From Volvariella volvacea V23 (Eukaryota; Basidiomycota; Agaricomycetes; Agaricales; Pluteaceae), in contig KB722739.1 of the NCBI GenBank assembly GCA_000349905.1, positions 1,766,192 to 1,830,191 of the forward strand: 64,000 bases of DNA, read 5' to 3'. The notes beneath the pieces were generated by a model. That model searched no databases, was not told where the DNA came from, and saw only the letters and a program-made list of their open reading frames with translations. How positions within the stretch are numbered: position 1 is the stretch's first letter; each line of letters starts with the position of its first letter. Both the position numbers and the translations under genes were made by a program. Shown one piece after another: positions 44,710 to 56,997 of the stretch.

Positions 44710-46668
44710 TTAAACATAAGACCTGACCTTTGAGAACCAGAATGGTCTCTCATTCTTCAGGGTTACAGGGATGATATCCCCTGTGTCCAACTTGATGGAG
44801 TCATAGACTTCGATATCTAACCTGTTCCATCTACCCAGGGGTTTGGACTTCAGAGAAAGCTCCATACTGAAGGCGTAACGGATCAGAGCGTCGTCCTCGT
44901 CGGCGTGATGATGATGGGAAGAGTGGTTGTGAGAATGGCTGTTCGGCGCCGACGAAGCGTCCGAGGAGAGGCTGGCCAGTTTTCCTTTAGTCTCGATAAG
45001 GTTGGTTAGCTGGACCGTTTTTCCCGTCAACTCCCAGGTCCCCGAGAACAAACCCTAATCGAGAAAAACGAAAACGTCAATAAAGCAGATTGTCATGCGG
45101 GGAGATAGGCATGCCTTTCTCCGAGCACCGAGTTTGAGTAGGGAGATCACTTGTTGAGGTGATTGCTCCTCGTTGGCCAGGAGGGATATGACTTGTCCAT
45201 TTGGGAAAAACCGGCTACACGATTACCCCTTGTCAGTGCCCGTTGTGGTTATGAACGAAGATGGTAGGCAACGTACAGGTAGCGATGGTATGTAATTAAA
45301 TGGTTTATCTGGTACAATTGATCACAGAGATGTATACGCTGTGCTGAAGAGGTTGACTTACGTTTACCCAGTTATTCTCGCTCAGTCCTGGTCGTCTAGG
45401 TGTTCGTTGAGTCATTAATCAGATTGATCCACGGTCATGATGAGGAATATCCGGACTAACATGTAGTGACACACGGCGATGTAAACACCATCCAACCGCA
45501 CACGAGGGTGCTCAATGTACATTCTTCGGTGATCCAAATTATATTGTTCAATAATGGGTGCCAGGTCCTCAATATCGGGTATCTGAGGTGGCTTATACGT
45601 CCGGCGTACAAAATTCCTGTGATTGCACAATGGATAGATAAGCATAGAAGCGTGAGTAGGGCACGGTAGTCAAATCATGATTTGTCCTCAGGAAGAGCAC
45701 TTACATCCAGATGACAGGATCTAAACTCAACACCCTCGTCTTTCTGTTCACGCATCCAAACCTCTCAACGGAAGTCGCATCCAGCATAGTCATGATCATG
45801 GTCAGGATTTCATCCGGCAACATGCCAATATGGACAGGTTGTGTTTCATCCTCCGGCTCGAATTTCAAACTTGGGGGGAAGGAGGCGATAAGTTGGGATA
45901 GGATACCAGTGATGTGATAGGCTGGGTGAGGTTCAATATGGCCATGACTAGTTGATAGTTGATGGTTAGAAGTTCCTGAGGTAAAGCGCCGATGCGCTGT
46001 TGTACTAGTACTGCTAGAGCCACCAACAGGATGCTGCTGGGCTTGAATAATAGTGACCAGCATCTCTTCACGATGATATAATCGATCTACATTAGGATCC
46101 TGGAGCAGAATGAAGAATACCACCCACAAAAGCTCGAAAGAAAGACGCACCAATCTAAATGCTTGTCTATATAGTCCTAACGCTTCGTCCAATTTTCCCC
46201 CTTGTTCGTGTTGAATGGCCCTTCGATAAACCTCCAGAGCCGAGCTCTGGTATTGAGAGAGCGCAGTGGGCGGCCGATTAACAACGGGAGTCACATCCCC
46301 AGTCGCCTCCGATGGCGACCTTGGTCGAGGAGCACCTGGAGGTGGCTCATGCGTGCTTGAACTCTTTCGTCTGGAAGTACTCGGCCCAGACTTGGGCGGA
46401 GGTCGTGGTGGTGAAGTTGGAATAGTACTGGGTCCATCTTTAGGAGGTGCAGTAAGTGCGATGAGATGCTTGGCTGAACTATAGAGAGGAAGGCTATCAT
46501 ACCGCTGGTGGTAGTGCTCGGCCCAGGTGTGGCCTTTGCTGTTGCAGCAGCCTGTGCGACTTTGCGCTGTTGAACTTCGGCCTTCCATTCGTTACGGAAC
46601 CTCGCAAGCTCAGCTGGCTCATCCTCCGTCGTTGGAATATCCACCTTGGTGCTACCTTTCGAGCTCAT
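44710..46668 (-). CDS. FBXO9: FBXO9/Hrt3-like F-box protein
   Basis: Substrate receptor of an SCF ubiquitin ligase. Eight exons in phase (46668-46503, 46437-46151, 46099-45705, 45616-45461, 45395-45362, 45308-45277, 45214-45115, 45054-44710) give 504 aa. Order: acidic N-terminus with ELARFRNEWKAEVQQRK; Pro/Ser-rich linker; a TPR-like helix pair SALEVYRRAIQHEQGGKLDE, ALGLYRQAFRLDPNVDRLY; F-box VHIGMLPDEILTMIMTML, SVERFGCVNRKTRVLSLDP; then NFVRRTYKPPQ, INHLITYHRYLRFFPNGQVI (the FBXO9/Hrt3 hallmark), and a beta-rich C-terminus LFSGTWELTGKTVQL to FWFSKVRSYV. A His run (SHSHNHSSHHHHADED) interrupts this C-terminal domain. The intron after LGARRK (45055-45114) has a GC donor. Divergent from the J-protein gene. 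Confidence 0.92.
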
Positions 46669-47151
46669 TCTTACTAGCTCTCCCTAGGGCCTGAAAAACG
46701 TCGAGGGGAGCAGAAACAGGTTCTCCTTGGACCCGAACCGTGATGACTCTGACCACGACAGGGTAGAGCTACTGAGAGGGAAACTCCGAGAGGAATTAGT
46801 AATTGACGTCAATTAACGGAAACATGAGCTATTAAACCCTAACCTTAGGCCAGGGCAGTGGATGCACAGCGATCGGCAATTGGCTTGGAATTGTCCACGT
46901 CCTCATCAGCGTGAACCAGCTGCCACACTTTGCTCGTATACCCTCTCTCTACCCGCATTCTCCTAACCTCCTGGGTCGCTGCTCGACAGAGCTAGAAAGA
47001 CCCGACTAGTCGCCAACTTGCAGTGTCGTTTAGTATTATTCTCACGTCCACCCCCATCTGCTCAGTCCCAGCCAGCAACAACGCTCACAGTCGCCTACAA
47101 CCTCCCAAATAATCCATATATTTAAATTAACAAACTAGAAAGCACATTATA
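46669..47151. promoter_or_regulatory. Divergent promoter region: FBXO9-like / J-protein
   Basis: 483 bp between start codons 46668 (minus) and 47152 (plus). An AT-rich tract (TATATTTAAATTAAC) at about 47116-47130, some 25-35 bp before the ATG at 47152, may be a TATA-like or initiator context. Confidence 0.45.
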
Positions 47152-48824
47152 ATGGAAAGCAACAAGGACGAAGCACTACGATGTCTCGGTATAGCCAGAA
47201 AACACTTTGAAGCAAACAACTTTCCCTCAGCTCGGAAGTTTTGTCAAAAATCAATCTCGTTATTCGAGACACCTCAGGCCGTAAAGCTCTTGGCGGAAAT
47301 CAATCAAGGTGCTGAGGCATCCACTTCGTCTTCTGGGTCTGGGTCTGGCTCCACAAACGCAAGTGGGGGCGCATCAAGTTCAGCTAGTGGGGCGGAAACA
47401 CATCCCTCTGCCGGAGGAACTAGGCACAGGACTGCTGCAAATACTTCTGCTAGTTCTAGCTCAGGCTCAACTGCGAACGGTACAGCAGGGGGAATGGGAG
47501 GAGAGAAAAGGGAGTATACCGCAGAACAGCATGCTATTGTCAAGAAGGTGATAGCGTGCAAAGTGACGGAGTACTATGAGATTTTGGCAGTGAAGAAAGA
47601 TTGTGAAGAGAGCGACATCAAGAAGGCGTACAGGAAGGTGTGTGGTATGCTCCTTGGTTGCTTGGTTTCGGCGTAGAGGGTGGTTGGCTGACACTCGATT
47701 CACGTAGTTGGCTTTGGCCTTGCATCCAGACAAAAATGGAGCACCCGGTGCTGATGAGGCTTTCAAGAGTGAGCGGTCTCACACATAACTAATGATATTG
47801 CCCAAGCTGATCTACTCCTATACAGTGGTATCAAAGGCCTTCCAAGTCCTATCAGGTTTGTTCTCCCTACAGACCCTACACTGCCGTATCTAACCCTCCA
47901 TCTCCCTTAGACCCACAAAAACGTGCAGCTTATGACCGCAGTGGCGCCGATCCAGAGGACAGATTCGGTGGAATGCCATCACGTTCTGGATCATTTACAT
48001 CATACTCCAATGGTGCAACATTCGACGGCGAACTAAGTCCTGAGGACTTGTTCAATATGTTCTTTGGAGGCGGTGGAAATGCATTCGGACCTGCGTTCGG
48101 ACCTGCGTTTGGGGGTGGCTTTGGCGGTGGACCAGGTTAGTTGCAAGTCCATCCATGTCGAAGGCATGTTTTTAACCTTAAGATTTTAGTATTTACGGCT
48201 ACGTTTGGACCTGGAGGATTCCGGACAACACGTATGGGAGGTGGGCCATTCCGTGCTGCACGACAACAGCAACAGGCAGACACTCCACGGTCGATCTTTG
48301 TCCAACTACTACCGCTTTTAATTCTCTTTGGATTCTCCTTACTCTCAGCTCTACCAAACCTTTTCACGACACCACCTGTACCAGACCCGAGGTACTCGTT
48401 CACAAGTACACCGAGGTATAACGTGGAGCTTGCGACTGCTGGGCTAGGAGTGAAGTATCATGTGAACAACCAAGAATTTATGGCGCATCCTGTCATTGGC
48501 GCGGAATTGGCAAAGCAAGGCCTGGATGTCAAGAAGCTGTCAAAACAGGTAAAGGACAAGGCGAGTGGAGACGCGTCCTTGTCATCATCATCGCAAGTCC
48601 AACGTGGACCTGCGTTGGCCAAGTTCGAAGGGTCTGTGGAGAAGACTTATAGACAGGAAATGTACTCTCAATGTCAACGGGGACTGGATAGGAAGCAAAG
48701 GCTGAAAGATCAAGAGGTTGGGATATTCGGTATTGGAACAGACTGGGAGAAGGTTAAGAAGATTCAGGAAGAGGTCATACCCAGTTGCGAAGAGCTTAAA
48801 CGGTTAGGATTGTATCCATCATAG
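47152..48824 (+). CDS. DNAJB12: ER-membrane J-domain co-chaperone (DNAJB12/Hlj1 type)
   Basis: J-proteins of this type sit in the ER membrane, stimulate Hsp70 on the cytosolic face and assist ER-associated degradation. Five exons (47152-47637, 47708-47768, 47826-47855, 47911-48135, 48190-48824) give 478 aa. N-terminal helical hairpin ALRCLGIARKHFEANNFPSA typical of DNAJB12/B14; a Ser/Gly-rich linker; J-domain from TEYYEILAVKKDCEESDIKK through the HPD motif (LALHPDKNG) to DPQKRAAYDRSG, split by three introns; a Gly/Phe region (FFGGGGNAFGPAFGP); a TM segment SIFVQLLPLLILFGFSLLSA; then the DUF1977-like C-terminus (YSFTSTPRYNVEL, KVKKIQEEVIPSCEELKRLG). All J-domain key residues are seen. The TM is single and central, as in the family. 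Confidence 0.93.
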
Positions 48825-49185
48825 GTTTCCCTCGTGGATTATGCGTTTTGCTTTCGTTCATTCACGTCTATATGCCAGTATGCTACGTGTGGTATAAATT
48901 ATTCTAATCTTTGTACGGACTTGCAGGATGACAATGCCGTTCCAGGCTGCTGATGGATGCTGCGTGCACGCAAGTGATGTGGTTTTACAGGTGGTTCGCG
49001 TTCAATCTCGGTATGGGATCTGGACAATGGGTCTAGAACAGAGTGCAGAAAGCCCTTCATTGACTGAGCATCCGTATCTTTTACAAGCCGGTTTATTCCA
49101 CTCCTCTCTTCAACGCTCAACGAAATAGCCACTCCAATCTAGGGTCTAATGTAGCGATAGTTCCTCTCCTCCGACCTAAACAACT
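48825..49185. other. Convergent 3' flanks of the J-protein and COX9 genes
   Basis: 361 bp between facing stops, T-rich near 48840-48910; nothing else seen. Confidence 0.5.
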
Positions 49186-49486
49186 TTATGAGGATTGGCC
49201 TTGTGCTTGTGCACGTTCGCGCTCCAGCTTGATGTAATAGTTCTCTTGACGCTCGACTGCGGCAGAGTAAAGATGGTGAACTTCCGGACGAGATGCCTAG
49301 GACTTACGTGCAGGGAGGTGAACGCCATACCTGTGACAAACGAGTCAGTCCCGAAAAAAAACACGAGGCAATATCGCGGGGAACTCACCAGTATGCATAG
49401 CCAGAGGAAATGCCCAATCCAAGGGCGCAGGAAACATCAATCCAGAAGCGCTTGCGAAGCTTGCCAGTGATAGGAGCGATGGGCAT
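49186..49486 (-). CDS. COX9: Cytochrome c oxidase subunit VIIa (Cox9)
   Basis: A small single-pass subunit of respiratory complex IV in the inner mitochondrial membrane, needed for holoenzyme stability. Three exons (49486-49389, 49330-49308, 49256-49186), all in phase, give a 63-aa protein; yeast Cox9 has 59. It starts MPIAPITGKLRKRFWID, matching the conserved IAPITG start; the TM segment is VSCALGLGISSGYAYWYG; the C-terminal matrix/IMS tail is ERQENYYIKLERERAQAQG. Exon 2 is only 23 bp, so no continuous ORF marks the gene. Both introns are GT-AG (58 and 51 bp). The start is fixed by the conserved MxIAPITG sequence. It is divergent from CDC55, with about 330 bp between the start codons. Confidence 0.94.
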
Positions 49487-49816
49487 GGTTGGTTGTGGTG
49501 TGGACTAAAGTTGGATGTGAACTGGTGTTGCAAAAGGGAAATATCGGCGGGAAGGGCAGGAAACGGCGTTTGCTTTTGTTTGGTGCAGGGTGTGGCAAAT
49601 GGATATTACATAATGCAAGGGGACGAGGAAAGGGAGGGAGTTGTTGTCGACAAACACAATCAGCTCTCGCTCTTAACTGTCTCCTCATCCTCTGCCGCTT
49701 TGCACTCCACAATATCCCTCCATAGCGCCCATCAAGCCCATCGTTATTCTCAAAAATCTTGCAAATAAATCACCCGACCCAGAATCTCTTCTTGTTTGAC
49801 TCGCATTTAACATCCA
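49487..49816. promoter_or_regulatory. Divergent promoter region: COX9 / CDC55
   Basis: 330 bp between start codons 49486 (minus) and 49817 (plus). Purine-rich on plus at 49530-49650 and pyrimidine-rich at 49670-49810, fitting two outward leaders. Confidence 0.45.
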
Positions 49817-52057
49817 ATGGACGACCCATCAAGCTCTGGCAATTGGCGATTTGCGCAATGCTTCGGTGACAAGGGCGAGGTGGACGACAGTATCACAGAG
49901 GGTATGCTATTCATTTTGTTTCACGGATCTCTCGCTGCCTGCCCGTTTCTTTTCCACGAGGAGGGCCTTGTGGTCGTGCTTGCCCTATACCAATACAATG
50001 TGCTCATCTCATCACCCTTCTGTCTCCCCTTCCCCCTTAATTAGCTGATATCATCTCGACCGTTGAATTCGATTCGACCGGCAACTATCTGGCGACAGGT
50101 GATAAGGGAGGTCGTGTCGTGCTCTTTGAAAGGAATGAATCGGTTTGTATTATTACTTGTCGTCATATGAACATCCTGCTCTTCCCCCTGCCTTCATTGC
50201 ATGCCCTACACTTCCTCCACCTTTTCATCTTGCTCATCTGTTTGACGTTCACGCTGATCTGGGCTGTGTTTATGTCTGCCTTCCATTGCTCAACGGATTT
50301 ACCGACTTGCCCGAAACTCGCACTCTGCATCGTGTCGTCTTTCATCGCCGTCTACGCCACTGGTCGACGAACGATAACTGGGACCGATCCGAAAATCCGA
50401 ATGCACACTATACTGAATGCTGTGGACTGTGCCGTCCGTCGGATCTGTGCTGTAGAAAAAGGGATGCGAATACAAGTTTTACACCGAGTTTCAGTCACAC
50501 GAACCAGAATTCGATTACCTCAAATCTCTGGAAATAGAAGAGAAGATCAACAAGATTAAATGGTGCAAACGACAGAACTCTGCACATTTCTTGTTATCTA
50601 CAAACGGTGCACAGCTTGTCTCTTGCTCTTACCCACCCCCTGAAACCGCCCATCTCCTTCAGAACGCTTACTAATTACCCTTTGTTTTTGTTCCCATCTT
50701 GTTCTTGCCTTGTCACCCTTCACAGATAAAACAATTAAACTATGGAAGGTGTTTGAGAAGCAACTGCGCGTGGTATCAGAGTCGAATCATCACGATGGGC
50801 AACGCCCTATACCAGCACCCACAAATTCACAATATCTAAGGCTACCACGGATGACTCAACAAGATAATATCATCGCCGCCGTACCGCGCAAGGTTTATTC
50901 CAATGCACACGCTTATCACATACACTCCATTTCTGTCAATTCCGATCAAGAAACATACATCTCCGCTGATGACCTGCGAATCAACCTTTGGAACTTGAAC
51001 ATTAGCGATCAAAGCTTTAGTACGTCGTTTATCTGTTTGGAGTGATTGGTTTATGAATGTATGTTTTTGTGATAGATATTGTCGACATCAAACCTGTGAA
51101 TATGGAAGAACTAACAGAAGTTATCACGGCTACCGAATTCCATCCGTTACATTGCAACCTGTTCATGTACTCGAGCTCAAAAAGCAACATCAAACTGGTA
51201 GATATGCGGGACTCGGCGCTTTGCGATCGGCATGCAAAATGTACGTGTCAGCTACCCCTTGTGGGTATAGCCCCTAATATACCCTGACCGTCTTATGCAG
51301 GCTTCGAAGAAGAGGAAGACCCATTATCACGGTCCTTCTTTTCAGAGATTATCTCGTCTATCTCGGACGTCAAGTTTAGTCACGATGGGCGGTATATCCT
51401 CGCAAGAGACTACCTCTCCTTGAAGATCTGGGATATCAATATGGAATCGCGACCAGTCAAGACTATTCCTATTCACGACCACCTCCGAGGGAAGCTTTGC
51501 GATTTGTATGAGAACGATTGCATCTTCGATAAGTTCGAGTGTGTATGGGGAGGGGATGATAAGTGCGTTCCATTTCTTTGGCTCTGTTGTTCCATTTCTG
51601 GGGTTCTTAACGTTGTTCATTTGTTTTTTTGCTACCTGTCCTACCGCTCTTTGGACCCGACATGCCTTTCGTGACTGTTTTTGTCGTTCATTGCACCCGG
51701 AAATGGAACAACCAGGCACGTGTTGACGGGTTCATACCATAACTACTTCCGAATATACGACGTGGATAATCTATCCGATGTCGTACTACAAGCGGACAAG
51801 TCAGCGTTCAAGGCAAGAAAGATTGGTGGACCAATGGGCAAACCAGGAATCAAGAACGGTATAAGAGGCGGTTTGAGGGACGCTATGCAGATGGAACCTT
51901 TGGACTTTAATAAGAAGATTCTACATGCTAGCTGGCATCCAAGAGAGAACACTATTGCGGTGAGTGAAGCAGACTTTTTTATGTAATCATGTTTGCTGAC
52001 TGGAGGTGATTTCAGATTGCGGCAACAAACAATCTCTTCTTGTACAGTGCCGCCTGA
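49817..52057 (+). CDS. CDC55: PP2A regulatory B (B55) subunit, WD-repeat
   Basis: B55 subunits form a seven-bladed propeller that targets protein phosphatase 2A to substrates in mitotic exit, morphogenesis and stress control. Many short exons; exon 1 is 49817-49901 ([20 protein letters not shown]). Family-wide motifs follow: [20 protein letters not shown] with [73 protein letters not shown] and [29 protein letters not shown] with GNI-like [58 protein letters not shown]; and the end [20 protein letters not shown] plus LYSAA, stop at 52055-52057. Nearly every blade is present, with no frameshift seen. An intron of about 290 bp after LFERNES (50140-50450) is longer than usual here. Confidence 0.96.
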
Positions 52058-55000
52058 GGAAGTGCCCAATCGCATTTACCTCTCGACGTTGCCTCCCAAG
52101 AACCCCTGTCCTCTTTGGCGCGCGGAGAGGGGATTATGAATAGCTTGACATATACAATGGGCAATTTGCCCTACTCGGCAGTAGACCTCACCCGCCCCCA
52201 ACGAACGTGAACGTTTCTTCCCAAACAAATAATCACCCCTCCCCCTGTTCTTGTACATTTCCGCCTCGTAGCTCACCTACCTCCCTGCCTTTCCCACCCT
52301 TCTGATGCACCTCCGCCTTCTCCGCGTTTGAGGGCTCCCCCGGTTCCGTAATTCCTTTGACTTCTTTCCCCTGCATTTACAGACATACAACTGTTCCAGA
52401 CATAGGTACTTTTAGCTGTCCTTTTGTTTGTCCCTTCTTTCTTTTGCTGCTTTGACCCTGTTCATCCTGTCTGGCCTCAGACGTTCCCCTTCCCCTTCCC
52501 TTCCACTTGGTACCCTCTACAACTACTGTCTGCCGTCCTGTCAAATAAAGTCAAGTCAAGCATTCATTGATATCCCTTCTTTCCCGCTGTCGCCTTCCCT
52601 TCCCTTCCCTCCTTTTTTTTTCACTATGTACGCAATACGCAACACGCAATTAAATTGAATTCTGGAATCTCAATTACAATCGCACCCCCTCTCTTTTTAT
52701 CTCTCTGGTAGGCTCGTTAGCGCTCCTCCCAAGTACATTTCCCCGAATCCAATCCGATACAGCTTCCAATCGAACTGCGATCCCAAGGGCCAATTAGTTC
52801 ACTCGTTTGTTAGGTTTAGTTACATGGGTTACGTACACTTACAGGCAGACACAACGCAACATACAAGACATACAGGTTATCGGTTACAAATGTCGTGGCA
52901 AATTTTGGTTTTTGGTGTCTTTTTGGGTGATGGCAATTTACGAGGTTTTGAGTTATCAAATTTCGATTGTAGAGCTGACTCGAGCTATGGTGTGTGGCGA
53001 CCTCGCTTTCTTTCTTTTTGTGTGACGGACTGGTGTTTGTTTTAATTGGTTCTTACGGCTTGGACTTTTCATCTGAGTAGTATAGTTAGCGGGTCTTCGA
53101 GTGGCTGGCATTGAGCTCTGTTGGTGCTGTATACAGTTTACAGGAGGTGGATATCAGCACATGCGTATTACTGATTCGATACTAGTAAAGCTTTCCAGCC
53201 TATTGATTACCATGCATGAATCTTGACATCATCTTGGTCTCAAACTACCATCACCACCTTGACCGCCACATAGTAACGCTTGCTGACACACTCTCTAGCT
53301 GCTTCTCTTGTCAACACTTGAAATCTCTATCGTAAGGAACTGGAAGGATTGCAGTTCAGGACACTCACTTCTGACTTCTAATGTCCTCTGACCGGATGAT
53401 GCGGTTCTCGAATTGCGAACTGTCGCCTTGTTACTGCTAGAGGGACCAGACCTTGGATGCAACCTTCGTCCCGCAGCTACACAGTGCCACGTCCTAGTGC
53501 ATATACGCATAATTCCTACCTTTACGAATGAGAGATCCAACCGATCTCTCAAGCGAACGTTGTATAGAGTGTGTCGTACGACGAAAACTGGGCCTGGCCA
53601 ACCTCTAATAGCTTCCATATATCGGCATAAACTCAACCGAGTGCGTGTCATTCTACACAGCTGTCCATGACTATCAACATCATGGCCGTGCTTATGCTGG
53701 TATTGTAGTGACTCTCCACTTACAGACTAGGACCTCCGAGTCTGCCGACATGACTACCGACCGCTAGCAACACTCTAGTAGTGAGTACCAGCCAATGTTC
53801 AGTCAGCCAGGTGCTGATTGAAATGTCCATGCACGACAATAGCCATGCCAGTACTTGCAGTCTTGCAGTCACGAAAATGGGCGATAAACCACCAAAGAAA
53901 TTACTCGTACAAAGACCGGAGATCTATCTTCAAGGTCACTAACTCGAATACGACACCTTTCTGGGTATCACCGAGGGCACGAGATTTTGCATACACACTG
54001 AGCCGACGACTCACGTTACTTGATGTGTTATGATTATCACTAGAAACAAAGTTTTGCATGTCGGGTCTACTGTTCCATCGAAATTTAGGAACCAATTGCC
54101 GGTGTCTCTGGTTTTTTGGGTGTCCCTCACTCATCCTCTACTCGGCGGTCACAACACGATCTCGGGCCTCACATGTGCTCGCACCTTGTGGCGGCGCCTG
54201 GAGATAGTCTACTAGGGTGCGCGCCGCACGCCATTAAAACATATTCATTTGTTGAGTCTTTACAGATTTTCTGCGTCTCAAACCCGTCTTCTGTTGGCTC
54301 ACGGATCTGGATAATTTGGTTAATACTCCCATGGGTGTCACCCGTTCTATGCACAACATATTCTCATGGACTGGACCCACAAACGAAAATGTCCAGTAAA
54401 TAACACCCAAATTCTCATCCAGTCTTTAGAACGGACACAGGGCAACGGTGGCATGTTCTCCCAAGTGCTAGGCAAGGAGGCAAGGGATTCAGAAGTCATA
54501 AAGATCAGGTCTCAATTGCATGCCAGGAGGGGGTGGTCTCCCGCCCTACCCGGCATGCAAGTGGTTGCACTGGCTGATTCACACAGTGACGCTGACGACG
54601 TGAACTGGACTCGGGTCGGCCATGTCGTACGTGATGGAGCAACCGCCAAATGTCTGGGATTTTATTGTCTCCATCGAGAGGCCTTGATCTTTAAATTCTA
54701 CAAGGACAGGTGTACCCCACTGTTTAAAAAATATTTGACTTCCCCTTGCCCTCGGTCATGCCAATCCACCGCCGCAAGGTAAAAAATCTTATAAACTTAG
54801 TCTCTCCATACTCGGTTTTGTCCGAGGCCATCCCTCTGCTAGGGATGCGCAGCTCCGCTGCTACAGCCTCATTGATGCAATACCCTCTCCGTTCGTTTCA
54901 TGTCACTACGAGACCTTCAATATCCGAGACGTATAATTCAGAAACCAAAGAGAATCTTGGGCTCCCGGTGTGTTAATAACTCTGACGCTTTTTGTCTCCT

Positions 55001-55614
55001 CTGGAGAACATCCGGTGCCTATTGCTACTGCGACAGCTCCACCTCGATGAAGCTGGTAACATAAATGCAGTGCACCTCTTGCCCTAAGAGCGCCCCTACA
55101 CGTCTTTACATCTTCTGTCGCTATATGTCAGTCCTGACATTTGAGACAGTGGGGACACTCTTACCCTTAGTATTCGCTGTCCAACAAGATAGGTGGGTCA
55201 AGGTATTACTCTCACTGGCTGCTACAAGCATGATCATGTGCTTAGCATTGTACGAAAAGAGCACTGCTTTATTCCGTTAGGGTCTTTCTATTAAACCCGC
55301 CCAGGATTGGGGGTACCGTAACCTTACTAGAAATATATTGCTTTCCGCAACCCTGAGATGAGGACAACTCGATAGAGACTGTAACATCATTGAACTGAGC
55401 GAAAGGGACCGGTTTCTACCTTTCTTAGCCAAGAGTGCACAGGCTGCATATCGAGCCTAGTACATCAAACTCGGCAAACATAAATACCTGAGGAGCCCCG
55501 TGAGGTCAACGTTGCCATCCCCCGCTACCATTTCTCCTCATCCCTCAGCGCTCAGCTCTGGTAGCTGACTACTTTAATTCTCTGTTAATAGCTTTTCGTT
55601 CTTCTCCGGCGGCG
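52058..55614. other. Intergenic, no supported gene
   Basis: 52.06-52.7 kb is T/C-rich, probably the 3' UTR and spacer of CDC55. 53.2-55.6 kb has short overlapping ORFs on both strands (for example 53295-53651 minus, 54366-54782 plus), with no domain, no convincing splice chain and no repeat that I can see. The 150 bp before 55615 are the promoter of the receptor-like gene. Confidence 0.4.
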
Positions 55615-56997
55615 ATGGCACACCAGGCGTCTATGTATTTATCTATGTTCAACGCCTTCGCATTCCTTGGGTTCTTCCTGGTTTTGGCGACACTCCTGCC
55701 TGCATTACTCTCCCCTCGGGTTCATCGACGAGCGGCTTGGTTTTGCCTTATGTTCTCGGGATTGGTGTATTCTATCACTTACCTTTTACTTGTTGGTCGG
55801 CAACGTGGCCCGGAGCCTCCCTATACGCTGTGTGCACTGCAGGCCGCTCTGGTGTATGCCGCTCCAATATTGTGGGTCTGGGTTTGCCAGATCAAGTTAG
55901 AATGCTCTTACTGATGCGCCCACTATTTGATAGATGTTCATGGGCGATCCTTTGCTTCATGATTGATGTACGTCCTTCCCTGGCAAATCTTTTGTTGCAC
56001 ATTCCTGAAAATACATTCCGAAGTATTATTTCGGATTGCTTGCCATCTTCAGCGGCAAAACGAGCAATCAAATATGTGACAAATTCGTTCATTTCGTGAG
56101 CTTGGTGATTTATTTCAGCGGCGCTAGAGTTAACTGTCACACAGGTTCCTTATGTACCACCACTTCTTCATATCGGTGCTACTATCCTATTCCTTGTGAG
56201 TACACTTTGCGCTGGTATAGTGAGGCGCAAGGCTCACCGTTGATAGGCTACACAAGACCCTGCAAAAATTGAGCGACATGCTACTGGAGGTTTCTATTGT
56301 CACGTAGCAGGGAGATCAACCTTGTAAGCATCACCTCCTCGAGTCTCGGAGATTGACTGCAGTTTTGATGATGGAGCAACGCATCAGTTTCATCGCAGCG
56401 GCACTGTTGTCCGTGGTTGCAATTGCATTGTTTCTCCCTCTAAAAGGTACCGCGCTGTGGTAGTGCCCACGAAACTTGACTAATAAATGCAATAGCCTGG
56501 ACCGGTTTGATGCTCTATCGCAATTGGCATGTTTTCCGAGGGCTATCCCGCGCCTACGCCCGCATTTCTTTGTCAACGTATATCAGAATGACGGTGTTCA
56601 CACTTACAGCTCTTTTTGCGATGGGGTACGTCAATGTTACCTGTCATGGCTTTTGCAATCAAACCGAGAAACCCTTGATTACAGCATGAGCGGAATAGGT
56701 CTTCTATATGCATCCGAGCCGAGTCTTCTATGGAATGCTCTCCTCCCTGCTCGTGAGTGAAATAATACACTTTTGTCCTCAAGCGCTTACGCATAGCACC
56801 CCTCCAACTGCAGTGCCCTGTGCTGCAGCCTTAGCATTCGGCACACAGAGGGTTGGTATCAACTCATCACACACGCCAGCAGCCTAACTCACGTACGTCA
56901 ATAGGATATCTTCAGGGTCTACGCATTCTGGCTTCCCGAAGAGGTAGGTGGGGAAAAGGCCAGCGGCGATGAACGGCGTTCAGGCGTCATCGCCTAG
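55615..56997 (+). CDS. Seven-TM receptor-like protein (copy 2)
   Basis: Same family as the minus-strand gene at 36801-38679, and complete. Segments in order: SMFNAFAFLGFFLVLATLLP; RAAWFCLMFSGLVYSITYLL; CALQAALVYAAPILCSWAIL; YYFGLLAIFSGKTSNQICDK (loop); VPYVPPLLHIGATILFL; the extracellular piece DPAKIERHATGGFYCHVAG; ISFIAAALLSVVAIALFLPL; the loop WTGLMLYRNWHVFRGL before TM6 (YIRMTVFTLTALFAMG); and TM7 LLPALPCAAALAFGTQR followed by DIFRVYAFW. The short acidic C-terminus ends ERRSGVIA, with TAG at 56995-56997. About nine short exons with 40-85 bp introns; exon phases close without a stop. An N-out, C-in GPCR-like topology is inferred. Ligand and coupling are unknown. Confidence 0.84.
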
